Below are positions 1-5,737 of a stretch of 7,892 nt of DNA, piece by piece; the stretch's first letter is position 1, and every line of letters begins with the position of its first letter. The notes under the pieces are model-generated. The model did no database searches. It was not told the origin of the DNA and saw only the letters and a list, made by a program, of their open reading frames with translations. This stretch comes from Nitrospiraceae bacterium (GTDB taxonomy: Bacteria > Nitrospirota > Nitrospiria > Nitrospirales > UBA8639). Made by a program: the position numbers and the translations under genes. The DNA lies in assembly GCA_003523945.1 (NCBI GenBank), contig DOFS01000500.1, positions 1-7,892 of the forward strand, read 5' to 3'.

Positions 1-542
1 ACCCCGCGTTCGGTAATCTGTTCTCCTAACCACATAAGAAAGGCCGTTCCGGCTACCAACGTAATCACTGTCATCAATCGAAAAGGCCAACCAGGGTCAA
101 GAACAAATGCCCCATCATTCATGCCTTCAAGGCCAAGAGCAATACCAAATCCTTGAATTAGGGCAATAAGGATCGTGCCATACCTGGTATACTGAATGAT
201 CGTCTTTCTTCCTCGTTCTCCTTCTTTTGCTAATTTCGAAAGATGCGGAACAACGACCGTAAGGAGCTGTAAAATAATTGAGGCGCTAATATAGGGCATT
301 ATGCCCAAGGCGAAAATCGTCAATCTGGATAATGCGCCTCCAGAAAAAATATCAAGGAACCCCATGAGGGCTCCGCCTCGTTCAGTAAGAAACTTAAAAA
401 GTTCTTCATTATTAATTCCGGGTGTGGGGACATGAGCCCCGATTCGATATACTGCAAGCATAGACAAGGTGAAAATTACCCGGCTACGCAACTCCGGAAT
501 TTTGAAAATATTTTGAATGCTCGTGACAAGCCGCTCAAGCAC
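1..542 (-). CDS. secY: Preprotein translocase subunit SecY (N-terminal 180 residues; 3' end outside window)
   Basis: SecY forms the protein-conducting channel of the inner membrane with SecE and SecG. I translated this stretch by hand because it runs off the left edge without a stop. The start is a GTG at 542-540 that overlaps the rplO stop by eight bases and sits behind a good SD. Residues 10-21 ([12 protein letters not shown]) are the cytoplasmic N-terminus, and TM1 follows at about 22-40. The plug/TM2a region lies around 57-72. The SecY signature 1 is intact at residues 75-94 (G80, P83, Q92). A basic cytoplasmic loop (KEGERGRK) at 106-113 leads into TM3. TM4 ends in the start of signature 2 at 170-180 ([11 protein letters not shown]), where the window stops. 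About 40% of a usual 430-450 residue SecY is visible. Its place as last gene after rplO is the standard one. Identity is certain; only the C-terminus is unseen. Confidence 0.97.
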   Translation of the reverse strand, partial: MLERLVTSIQNIFKIPELRSRVIFTLSMLAVYRIGAHVPTPGINNEELFKFLTERGGALMGFLDIFSGGALSRLTIFALGIMPYISASIILQLLTVVVPHLSKLAKEGERGRKTIIQYTRYGTILIALIQGFGIALGLEGMNDGAFVLDPGWPFRLMTVITLVAGTAFLMWLGEQITERG

Positions 543-984
543 GGCCAATCACCTTTACTTGCCCCCCGGCATTCTCAATTTTTTGTTTGGCAGAATCACT
601 AAATTTATGTGCTTCAACAACTATAGGACGGTCGACTTCACCAGATCCAAGTATTTTAATTTGTTGGTTTCGGCCTTTAGTTAACCCAATTTCATTAAAT
701 ACGGTTGGGTTAAAGTTTGTAGTTTTTTCCTGAGCAACCAAATCTTTAAGATTTATTACGGAATATTGAATCCGGAAAATGTTTGTAAACCCACGTTTGG
801 GTAATCTTCGGGCAAGCGGCATTTGCCCTCCCTCAAAACCAGCTTGATTAGCCCGACCTGAACGGGCCAACAACCCCTTATGCCCTTTTCCAGATGTCTT
901 TCCCAAACCTGAACCAGGCCCACGTCCAAGGCGTTTCCTCTTGGTTCTTGATCCTGGAGACGGATGTAAATCGTGTAGCTTCAT
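535..984 (-). CDS. rplO: 50S ribosomal protein L15
   Basis: L15 is a late-assembling 23S rRNA-binding protein of the large subunit. The 149-residue product has the usual length. The N-terminal half is the glycine- and arginine-rich extended arm that threads into the rRNA, with [20 protein letters not shown] at 18-37 and the [16 protein letters not shown] block at 51-66. The C-terminal globular domain carries the L15 signature at about 110-141 (K110, G113, S129, A132, G141). The ATG start at 984 overlaps the rpmD stop in an ATGA junction, and the gene ends inside the secY start region. Both overlaps point to translational coupling. Nothing in the protein looks unusual. Confidence 0.98.
   Translation of the reverse strand: MKLHDLHPSPGSRTKRKRLGRGPGSGLGKTSGKGHKGLLARSGRANQAGFEGGQMPLARRLPKRGFTNIFRIQYSVINLKDLVAQEKTTNFNPTVFNEIGLTKGRNQQIKILGSGEVDRPIVVEAHKFSDSAKQKIENAGGQVKVIGRA
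548..556 (-). promoter_or_regulatory. Ribosome binding site for secY, inside the end of rplO
   Basis: On the minus strand this reads AAAGGTGAT, a strong match to the SD consensus, five bases before the GTG at 542-540. It lies within the last codons of rplO. It decides the secY start: no other in-frame start codon lies near it, and the resulting N-terminus ([13 protein letters not shown]) matches the family. Termination of rplO eight bases downstream of the GTG suggests coupled translation (inference). Confidence 0.75.
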
Positions 985-1169
985 GAACCTGCAACCTCAA
1001 TAAGATGCCTGACTTTATAAATTAAACCCCGTACTTGGGCTGTATCCGGACGACTAACCGTCTGTCCAATTTTCCTAAGTCCAAGCCCCAATAAAACCAC
1101 ACGCATCTTATCTGGATGGCCTATTGTGCTTCGCTTTAATGTAATTGAGAGATTGGTTGGTGTCACCAT
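981..1169 (-). CDS. rpmD: 50S ribosomal protein L30
   Basis: L30 is a small large-subunit protein of about 60 residues; this one has 62. The typical pattern is complete: ITLKRSTIGHPDKMR at 9-23, then LGLGLRKIGQTVSRPDT at 27-43 and the closing IYKVRHLIEV at 50-59. The start is ATG at 1169. It is preceded by two near-identical SD-like motifs (CAGGAAAC, then CAGGAAATC), the nearer one five bases from the ATG. The stop overlaps the rplO start by four bases. L30 is absent from some bacterial lineages, so its presence in the canonical S5-L30-L15 order is a mild lineage marker. Confidence 0.97.
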   Translation of the reverse strand: MVTPTNLSITLKRSTIGHPDKMRVVLLGLGLRKIGQTVSRPDTAQVRGLIYKVRHLIEVAGS

Positions 1170-1206
1170 GATTTCCTGGTTTCCTGACTGGTCATTTCGA
1201 TATCTA

Positions 1207-1701
1207 TTAATCTTCCATCCCGACAGCGGTTCGACGCAACTCTCTTACTTCATGTGGATCACGGAGTTGACTCAACCCTTGAATGGTTGCTCTCACTGCG
1301 TTAAAAGGATTCCCACGACCTAGGGTTTTCGCAACGATATTCTGAGCACCAGCCACTTCCAACAATGAGCGAACTGCTCCTCCTGCAATGATCCCAGTAC
1401 CCTGCTTGGCAGGTTTTAAGACAATGTGTTCCCCACCAAAATATCCATGCACCTCATGGGGTATGGTATTCGATTTAAGGGGTATTCTGATAAGATTTTT
1501 TTTTGCATGAGCCACGGCTTTAGCTATAGCAGATGGAACTTCAGTCGCTTTACCTTTTCCCACACCCACCCAACCATCACCATCACCCACAACCACCAAG
1601 GCCGAAAATGAAAAGCGTTTTCCACCTTTCACTACCTTGGCCACTCGGTTAATTACAACCGGCTTATCTTTTAAATTGAGCTCTTCAACATTAACCCTCA
1701 C
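1207..1701 (-). CDS. rpsE: 30S ribosomal protein S5
   Basis: S5 sits near the decoding centre and helps set translational accuracy; changes in its N-terminal loop are known to give spectinomycin resistance in other bacteria. The product has 164 residues, the normal size. The N-terminal double-stranded-RNA-binding-like domain starts [14 protein letters not shown] at 17-30, and the S5 signature runs from G27 through [20 protein letters not shown] to about 71. The C-terminal domain holds [18 protein letters not shown] at 101-118 and [13 protein letters not shown] at 127-139. The start is GTG at 1701, with GGAAGG ten bases upstream; [10 protein letters not shown] is the expected N-terminus, so GTG is trusted. 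A nine-adenine run lies in the coding strand at codons 66-69 (see findings). Confidence 0.98.
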   Translation of the reverse strand: MRVNVEELNLKDKPVVINRVAKVVKGGKRFSFSALVVVGDGDGWVGVGKGKATEVPSAIAKAVAHAKKNLIRIPLKSNTIPHEVHGYFGGEHIVLKPAKQGTGIIAGGAVRSLLEVAGAQNIVAKTLGRGNPFNAVRATIQGLSQLRDPHEVRELRRTAVGMED

Positions 1702-1745
1702 AGAAGTGAATCCTTCCCTTTAGCAAAATTTAAGGCTGGTTCTGA

Positions 1746-2111
1746 TTAGAATTTCAGTCCTCCGGAACGCGCGGCATCTGCCAAAGCCTTTACCCGACCA
1801 TGATACAATCTTCCACCTCTATCAAAGACGACTAGTTCAATTGGTATGGCTTTTGCCCGTTCAGCGATTGCTTGTCCAACCATTTTCGCCGCTTCAATAT
1901 TCCCACCAGATTTTATCTTGTCTTTTAAACCAGGGTCGCAGGATGACGCAGAAACCAAAGTGCGCCCAGCCGAATCATCAATGATCTGGGCATAGATATG
2001 AGAATTACTTCTAAATACACTTAATCGTGGACGGGAAGACAAGCCCACGATGCGCAAACGGACGCGCCTACTTCGTTTACTTAATCTTTTTTGTTTTTCA
2101 AGTATATTCAC
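1746..2111 (-). CDS. rplR: 50S ribosomal protein L18
   Basis: L18 binds 5S rRNA together with L5 and anchors it in the central protuberance. The 121-residue protein shows the basic N-terminal tail ([16 protein letters not shown], 6-21), then [20 protein letters not shown] at 27-46. The closing family block is at 96-121 ([20 protein letters not shown], then GGLKF). The start is a GTG at 2111. The preceding rplF stop TAG supplies the A and G of an AGG eight bases before it. No upstream in-frame alternative fits because the frame would run into rplF. Size and sequence are ordinary. Confidence 0.97.
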   Translation of the reverse strand: MNILEKQKRLSKRSRRVRLRIVGLSSRPRLSVFRSNSHIYAQIIDDSAGRTLVSASSCDPGLKDKIKSGGNIEAAKMVGQAIAERAKAIPIELVVFDRGGRLYHGRVKALADAARSGGLKF

Positions 2112-2120
2112 AAGTTCAAC

Positions 2121-2660
2121 CTACTTTTTACCGGCTTTGCCAGCTTTTTTACGAAGTATTTCACCAACATACTTTATACCTTTTTGCTTGTACACATCAG
2201 GAACCTTCATACCTCTGATTTGAGCTGCAACCAAGCTAACCATTCGTTTATCAATACCCTTAAGAGAAATCGAAGTTTGTTTGTCAACAGACGCCTCTAC
2301 CCCTTTTGGCAATCCCATTGATACGGGATGAGCATATCCTACGGAAAAGCTCAATTCTTTTCCTTGAATTTGGGCACGGTATCCAACCCCCATCACTTCT
2401 AGGTTTTCCTGAAAACCCTCCTTCACCCCCTTTACCTGATTTGCGAGTTCAGCCCTTGTTAGTCCATGCAAGGCCTTGAGTTTTGCCGAATCGCTATTCC
2501 GGGTTAAGGAAACTTCCTCATTTTCGATACTGATTTGTATTCCTGGGTTTAGGTTCCATTGCAACTCACCGAGCGGTCCCTTCACCAAAACGTTTCCATC
2601 AAGGACGCGCACTTCCACGCCCTTTGGAATTGATATCGGCTTTCTTCCAATCCTCGACAT
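2121..2660 (-). CDS. rplF: 50S ribosomal protein L6
   Basis: L6 packs close to the sarcin-ricin loop and the factor-binding site of the large subunit. The protein has 179 residues, typical for bacteria, and two repeated L6 folds. The N-terminus is the standard MSRIGRKPISIPKGVEV, the centre has VMGVGYRAQIQGKELSFSVG (89-108), and a lysine-rich tail closes it (170-179). The C-terminal signature at 154-162 reads PDVYKQKGI, where the residue after the first lysine is glutamine instead of the usual glycine or alanine. I checked this at the codon level (CAA). The ATG at 2660 has AGG six bases upstream. The gene lies 45 bases after rpsH and 9 bases before rplR. Confidence 0.98.
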   Translation of the reverse strand: MSRIGRKPISIPKGVEVRVLDGNVLVKGPLGELQWNLNPGIQISIENEEVSLTRNSDSAKLKALHGLTRAELANQVKGVKEGFQENLEVMGVGYRAQIQGKELSFSVGYAHPVSMGLPKGVEASVDKQTSISLKGIDKRMVSLVAAQIRGMKVPDVYKQKGIKYVGEILRKKAGKAGKK

Positions 2661-2705
2661 GATTTACCTATTAATTAAAAAACCAAGTAAATAAGTATCC
2701 AAAAA

Positions 2706-3113
2706 TTACCAAATATGGCACAGAATTTCACCGCCAACCTGGGAACTCCGGCATTGCTCATCCGTTAATAACCCACGGTCAGTGGTCAAGATTGCCAAAC
2801 CCAATCCACGCATTACCCGTGGCAGATCTTCTTTCCCAGCATAAACTCTACATCCAGGCTTACTTATTCTTTTTATCCCAGTTATGAAGGACTTCTTTTG
2901 TCTACCAGGGGCATATCGAAGCGATACTTCAATAACCGGGTGGCCATTGGCACCCGTAGCTGCCTTGTAGTCACGAATAAATCCTTCTTCCTTGAAAATT
3001 CGTAGTATATCTTTTTTAACACGAGAAGATGGGATTTTAACCAAATCGTGTCCACGGCGTCCCGCATTTTGAATTCGCACGAATAAATCTGCGAGAGGAT
3101 CAGTCATCGACAT
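2706..3113 (-). CDS. rpsH: 30S ribosomal protein S8
   Basis: S8 is a primary 16S rRNA-binding protein of the platform and, in E. coli, the translational repressor of the spc operon. The product has 135 residues, a few more than usual. It opens MSMTDPLADLFVRIQNA and ends QVGGEILCHIW, both family hallmarks. The S8 signature begins at G105 (GLAILTTDRGLLTDEQ). A cysteine follows at 121 where alanine or glycine is usual. Two ATG codons compete (3113 and 3107). The first is chosen because GAGG lies nine bases upstream of it and fifteen upstream of the second. I looked for an S8 operator but could not recognise one. Confidence 0.97.
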   Translation of the reverse strand: MSMTDPLADLFVRIQNAGRRGHDLVKIPSSRVKKDILRIFKEEGFIRDYKAATGANGHPVIEVSLRYAPGRQKKSFITGIKRISKPGCRVYAGKEDLPRVMRGLGLAILTTDRGLLTDEQCRSSQVGGEILCHIW

Positions 3114-3176
3114 GCTAAAAAACCTCGTATTGAATGATTAGCCAAATACCCAAAAAATCTGTTTACCACAAAAAGT

Positions 3177-3362
3177 CTACCAACTAGATTTAGTGACACC
3201 AGGGATATCACCCTTCAAACTAAGGAAACGAAAACAAATTCGACACATAAGGAAACGTCGCAAAAAACCTCTCACTCTGCCGCAAAGAGCGCAGCGATTA
3301 TAGTGGCGAACTGTGAATTTTGGCTTTCGCTTAGCCTTATTCTTTAATGCTAACCTTGACAC
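3177..3362 (-). CDS. rpsN: 30S ribosomal protein S14, zinc-binding (type Z)
   Basis: S14 belongs to the head of the small subunit, between S3, S10 and S19. This is the short, 61-residue zinc type (also called rpsZ) and not the roughly 100-residue zinc-free form. The four zinc-ligand cysteines are C24 and C27 (CALC) and C40 and C43 (CRIC). A basic N-terminus ([10 protein letters not shown], 7-16) precedes them and the standard [11 protein letters not shown] end follows. The start is GTG at 3362, with a strong SD (AAAGGAG) five bases upstream. At 46-49 the sequence is FLSL where many relatives have acidic and small residues, a minor difference. If the genome also holds a zinc-free S14 copy elsewhere, this one would be the zinc-replete form; that cannot be seen here. 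Confidence 0.97.
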   Translation of the reverse strand: MSRLALKNKAKRKPKFTVRHYNRCALCGRVRGFLRRFLMCRICFRFLSLKGDIPGVTKSSW

Positions 3363-3367
3363 GTACG

Positions 3368-3374
3368 CTCCTTT
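3368..3374 (-). promoter_or_regulatory. Ribosome binding site for rpsN
   Basis: On the minus strand this reads AAAGGAG, the best SD in the window, five bases before the GTG at 3362-3360. It confirms the GTG start, since no ATG lies in frame near the expected N-terminus. It sits in the 17-base gap after the rplE stop. Confidence 0.75.
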
Positions 3375-3380
3375 CCCTCT

Positions 3381-4007
3381 CTAGGGTTTTCTAAAAGGCA
3401 TTCCCAAGTGGGTCAATAAAGATTTGGCTTCATCATTCCGTTGAGCGGTGGTAACAAACGTAATATCCATACCATGTATTGATGCAACATCGTCATATTT
3501 AATTTCAGGAAATGCCAGCTGTTCTTTTAAACCCAGAGTATAGTTCCCTCGTCCGTCGAAAGCTTTTGGTGAGATCCCACGGAAATCACGAATTCTCGGC
3601 AAAGCCACGGATACCAAACGGTCCAAGAACTCATGCATTCTTGCGCCCCTTAATGTAACCTTGGTTCCGATCGGAATTCCTTCACGCAATTTAAATCCAG
3701 CTATGGCCTTCTTTGAACGAGTCAGGACAGGCTTTTGTCCTGAAATTTGCTCAAGTTCTGCAGCAGCACTTTCTAACAACTTTACATTTTGAACGGCTTC
3801 TCCCATTCCAATATTTAAGACAATCCGCTCAACCCGAGGGACCTGCATGGGATTTTGATACCCAAATTCCTTCATCATAGCCGGAATGACTTTTTCTTGG
3901 TACATCGCCTTAATCCTAGGAACATAATCCGTCGGTTTAATAGCAGAAGAACCTACAGCTTTTTCTTTTGTTTTAGCTGTTTGTTTCGTAACCGATTTTG
4001 ATTTCAT
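3381..4007 (-). CDS. rplE: 50S ribosomal protein L5, with an N-terminal extension
   Basis: L5 binds 5S rRNA with L18 and contacts the P-site tRNA in the central protuberance. From the ATG at 4007 the protein has 208 residues, about 28 more than the usual 180. The extra part (1-28) is rich in lysine, serine and threonine ([20 protein letters not shown]) and has no L5 counterpart that I recognise. The family core starts near residue 30 ([11 protein letters not shown]). It includes [20 protein letters not shown] at 54-73, the L5 signature [35 protein letters not shown], and the end GMPFRKP. The 4007 ATG shares one base with the rplX stop (TGATG), so it is probably reached by coupled reinitiation. 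An internal ATG at 3905 (residue 35) also has an AGGA eight bases upstream and would give a 174-residue protein; I prefer the long form, moderately. Confidence 0.95.
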   Translation of the reverse strand: MKSKSVTKQTAKTKEKAVGSSAIKPTDYVPRIKAMYQEKVIPAMMKEFGYQNPMQVPRVERIVLNIGMGEAVQNVKLLESAAAELEQISGQKPVLTRSKKAIAGFKLREGIPIGTKVTLRGARMHEFLDRLVSVALPRIRDFRGISPKAFDGRGNYTLGLKEQLAFPEIKYDDVASIHGMDITFVTTAQRNDEAKSLLTHLGMPFRKP

Positions 4008-4339
4008 CAGCTTTTTTCCAAAACTTCGTTTGAATCTTTTTGGTAAACACGCACTTTTCGTCCATCATCAAAAGTTTTCATTTTAATCCTAGAAGGTTTC
4101 TTGGCGGATTCACAGAAAGCCATGACGTTTGAAATGGCTATAAAACCCTCCCTTTCAAGAATTCCGCCCTGTTTGTTTTTTGCGTTGGGCTTTGTATGAC
4201 GTTTTAATATGTTGAGCTTTTCAACTGTGACTCTGGCATCTTTTGTTTGGACCTGGAGGACCTTACCCGTCTTCCCACGCTCCTTGCCAGCGATAACCAT
4301 AACCATATCGCCTTTTTTTATTCGAAATTTTTCAGACAT
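4007..4339 (-). CDS. rplX: 50S ribosomal protein L24
   Basis: L24 is an assembly initiator of the large subunit and lies near the exit of the peptide tunnel. The product has 110 residues. The KOW motif is at about 7-31 ([20 protein letters not shown] at 7-26), followed by [20 protein letters not shown] (37-56) and [16 protein letters not shown] (58-73). The C-terminal third corresponds to the region that carries a CxxC...CxxC zinc ribbon in many bacteria. Here only C76 remains, and the second pair is replaced by YQKDSN, so this is a zinc-free L24. The ATG at 4339 follows an AGGTAGG whose first AG comes from the rplN stop. The stop overlaps the rplE start by one base. Confidence 0.97.
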   Translation of the reverse strand: MSEKFRIKKGDMVMVIAGKERGKTGKVLQVQTKDARVTVEKLNILKRHTKPNAKNKQGGILEREGFIAISNVMAFCESAKKPSRIKMKTFDDGRKVRVYQKDSNEVLEKS

Positions 4340-4349
4340 AATAACCTAC

Positions 4350-4718
4350 CTAAATGACTTCTGGGGCCAGAGATATGATTTTCATATATTTCTTCTTTCT
4401 TAACTCTCTTGCAACCGGTCCAAAGATACGAGTTCCAACCGGGTCTCCCTGAGCGTTAACTAAGACACAAGCATTCCGGTCAAATTTAATGTGTGAACCA
4501 TCCTCTCGACGTCGGCCTTTTTTTGTTCGCACAATCACAGCCTTCATCACGTCACCCTTTTTAACGGATGCCTTTGGAATTGCCTCTTTCACTGCCACAA
4601 CAATAATGTCACCCAAAGATCCATACCGACGCTTTGTACCACCCAATACATGAAAGCACATGACATTTTTTGCGCCTGAATTATCAGCAACATCAAGATA
4701 GGTATAATTTTGTATCAT
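4350..4718 (-). CDS. rplN: 50S ribosomal protein L14
   Basis: L14 lies at the subunit interface, contacts 16S rRNA through bridges and is the docking site of the silencing factor RsfS in bacteria that have it. The 122-residue length is exactly typical. Visible landmarks are [18 protein letters not shown] at 10-27, the L14 signature at about 60-86 (A60, D73-G74, F79, N82, V85) and [15 protein letters not shown] at 95-109, with the usual SLAPEVI end. The ATG at 4718 has only a weak GAG-type SD. The gene comes 59 bases after rpsQ, the point where E. coli separates the S10 and spc operons; here I see neither a terminator nor a clear promoter. Confidence 0.98.
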   Translation of the reverse strand: MIQNYTYLDVADNSGAKNVMCFHVLGGTKRRYGSLGDIIVVAVKEAIPKASVKKGDVMKAVIVRTKKGRRREDGSHIKFDRNACVLVNAQGDPVGTRIFGPVARELRKKKYMKIISLAPEVI

Positions 4719-4777
4719 TTATTAACTCTATTTCTTACAAACTCAAGGGAAAATATAAGACACCTTCTTCTGTAATC

Positions 4778-5044
4778 CTAGGTGGTCACTCGCTTAGTTA
4801 AGACCTCTGCAACACGCCAGTGCTTGCTCTTGCTTAAAGGGCGCGCATAAACAATATTAACCTGATCACCTATTAGGCATTGGTTTATTTCGTCATGAGC
4901 TTTTATCTTGGTTTTTTTTCTCATAACTTTCCCATACAAAGAATGGCGCTCAATGCGAACAACTTCAACCACTACGGTCTTTTGCATTTTATTACTGACA
5001 ACTTTTCCCGTAAGCGATCGAGGCATAGCCCTGGTCTGTGTCAT
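4778..5044 (-). CDS. rpsQ: 30S ribosomal protein S17
   Basis: S17 is a primary 16S rRNA-binding protein with an OB fold, important for early assembly of the 30S body. The frame is open to a TTG at 5065, but that codon has no SD. The ATG at 5044 follows AAGGAAAG at workable spacing and gives an 88-residue protein of normal size, so I start there. A further ATG at 5026 (MPRSLTGK) has AGGG too close. Visible motifs are TGKVVSNKMQKTVVVEV at 12-28, AHDE at 49-52, and the S17 signature at 59-71 (GDQVNIVYARPLS) followed by KSKHWRV. In the signature, position 66 is tyrosine where glutamate, glutamine or lysine is expected (codon TAT checked). An eight-adenine run encodes part of RKKT at 42-45. Confidence 0.96.
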   Translation of the reverse strand: MTQTRAMPRSLTGKVVSNKMQKTVVVEVVRIERHSLYGKVMRKKTKIKAHDEINQCLIGDQVNIVYARPLSKSKHWRVAEVLTKRVTT

Positions 5045-5054
5045 AGTGGAGCAA

Positions 5055-5062
5055 CTTTCCTT
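5055..5062 (-). promoter_or_regulatory. Probable ribosome binding site for rpsQ
   Basis: On the minus strand this reads AAGGAAAG, ending ten bases before the ATG at 5044-5042. It overlaps codons that would be translated if the TTG at 5065 were the start, and nothing SD-like precedes that TTG. This is the main reason for preferring the shorter S17. Spacing is a little long, so the call is moderate. Confidence 0.5.
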
Positions 5063-5077
5063 CAAAATCGTGGTTGA

Positions 5078-5266
5078 CTAGGTAGCTTTTTGGCGAAGAA
5101 CCGTTTGAACCCTGGCGATATTTTTTCTTGTCTCACGTATTCTCATGGGGTTTTCCATTCGCCCCAATGCCAATTGACTCCTAAAATGAAACAATTCTTG
5201 TTTCAATTTATTTACTTTTTCAAGCAATTCAATTTTTTCTAAATTTTTTATTTCGTCCATTTCCAT
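5078..5266 (-). CDS. rpmC: 50S ribosomal protein L29
   Basis: L29 is a small two-helix protein next to the peptide exit tunnel, near the docking site for trigger factor and signal recognition particle. From the ATG at 5266 it has 62 residues, normal for the family. The core is [20 protein letters not shown] (first helix) and the L29 signature in [16 protein letters not shown], ending LRQKAT. The frame extends two codons further to a TTG at 5272, but the SD (TAGGTA) is too close to it; the next ATG at 5260 is also possible. The gene starts about nine bases after the rplP stop, whose TAG is part of the SD, so translation is probably coupled to L16. Confidence 0.95.
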   Translation of the reverse strand: MEMDEIKNLEKIELLEKVNKLKQELFHFRSQLALGRMENPMRIRETRKNIARVQTVLRQKAT

Positions 5267-5272
5267 ATCCAA

Positions 5273-5278
5273 TACCTA
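5273..5278 (-). promoter_or_regulatory. Ribosome binding site for rpmC, overlapping the rplP stop
   Basis: The minus strand reads TAGGTA, where TAG is the rplP stop codon. The AGG lies two bases before the TTG at 5272 but eight before the ATG at 5266, which favours the ATG as start of L29. Confidence 0.5.
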
Positions 5279-5698
5279 CAAAACCGGTATTTCGCCACGA
5301 ATAACAAACTTTGTTGCCACAGGTAACTTATGTCCTGCTAAACGCAAAGCCTCTTCCGCAACGATTTGGGAAACATCATCCATTTCAAACAAAATTCTTC
5401 CAGACTTTATAGGTGCAACCCAATACTCAGGGTTACCCTTTCCTTTTCCCATTCGAACTTCCGCAGGTTTCTTCGTAATGGGTTTATCAGGGAAAATTCT
5501 GGTCCAAATCCTTCCACCCCTTTTTACATGTCTGGTCATAGCAATACGAGCTGCTTCGATTTGCCTGGCAGTAATTCTTCCGGGCTCCATGGCTTTAAGG
5601 CCAAACACCCCGTAGGCGATTTCCCCCCCACGGTAGGCCTTCCCACGCATTCGGCCTTTTTGAACCTTTCTGAATTTTACCCTTTTCGGAGCTAACAT
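5276..5698 (-). CDS. rplP: 50S ribosomal protein L16
   Basis: L16 organises the A-site side of the peptidyl-transferase centre and is added late in large-subunit assembly. The product has 140 residues, within the normal 136-145. It starts [20 protein letters not shown], continues with [20 protein letters not shown] (33-52), then [20 protein letters not shown] (59-78), [16 protein letters not shown] (82-97) and [12 protein letters not shown] (121-132). Residue 66, after the conserved tryptophan, is threonine where isoleucine or valine is common; the codon is ACC. The ATG at 5698 has GGAG about ten bases upstream. It follows rpsC by 37 bases that include a small AT-rich tandem repeat. Confidence 0.98.
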   Translation of the reverse strand: MLAPKRVKFRKVQKGRMRGKAYRGGEIAYGVFGLKAMEPGRITARQIEAARIAMTRHVKRGGRIWTRIFPDKPITKKPAEVRMGKGKGNPEYWVAPIKSGRILFEMDDVSQIVAEEALRLAGHKLPVATKFVIRGEIPVL

Positions 5699-5721
5699 CT
5701 TTCAATTACTCCAATCACTTA

Positions 5722-5737
5722 AATCTTTTAATCTTTT
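5722..5737. repeat. Two tandem copies of an 8-base AT-rich unit after rpsC
   Basis: On the plus strand the unit AATCTTTT occurs twice in direct succession, at 5722-5729 and 5730-5737. It lies in the rpsC-rplP gap and runs into the rpsC stop codon. It is probably replication slippage in a short spacer; no function can be assigned. Confidence 0.6.

Noticed and set aside
1426..1611. A plus-strand ORF with a histidine- and threonine-rich stretch
   Set aside because: The composition follows from the glycine- and valine-rich S5 codons on the opposite strand.
3114..3176. A possible S8 operator or terminator in the longest gap (rpsN-rpsH)
   Set aside because: The gap has two short T-runs on the minus strand but no stem that I can pair convincingly, and nothing like the S8-binding fold.
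4719..4777. A possible spc promoter (TATATT, or TTGAGT followed by AATAAA)
   Set aside because: TATATT has no -35 at proper spacing. The TTGAGT/AATAAA pair is weak and would place the transcript start inside rplN.
5366..5695. A 109-codon plus-strand ORF opposite rplP
   Set aside because: It is fully antisense to L16 and has no recognisable domain or start context.
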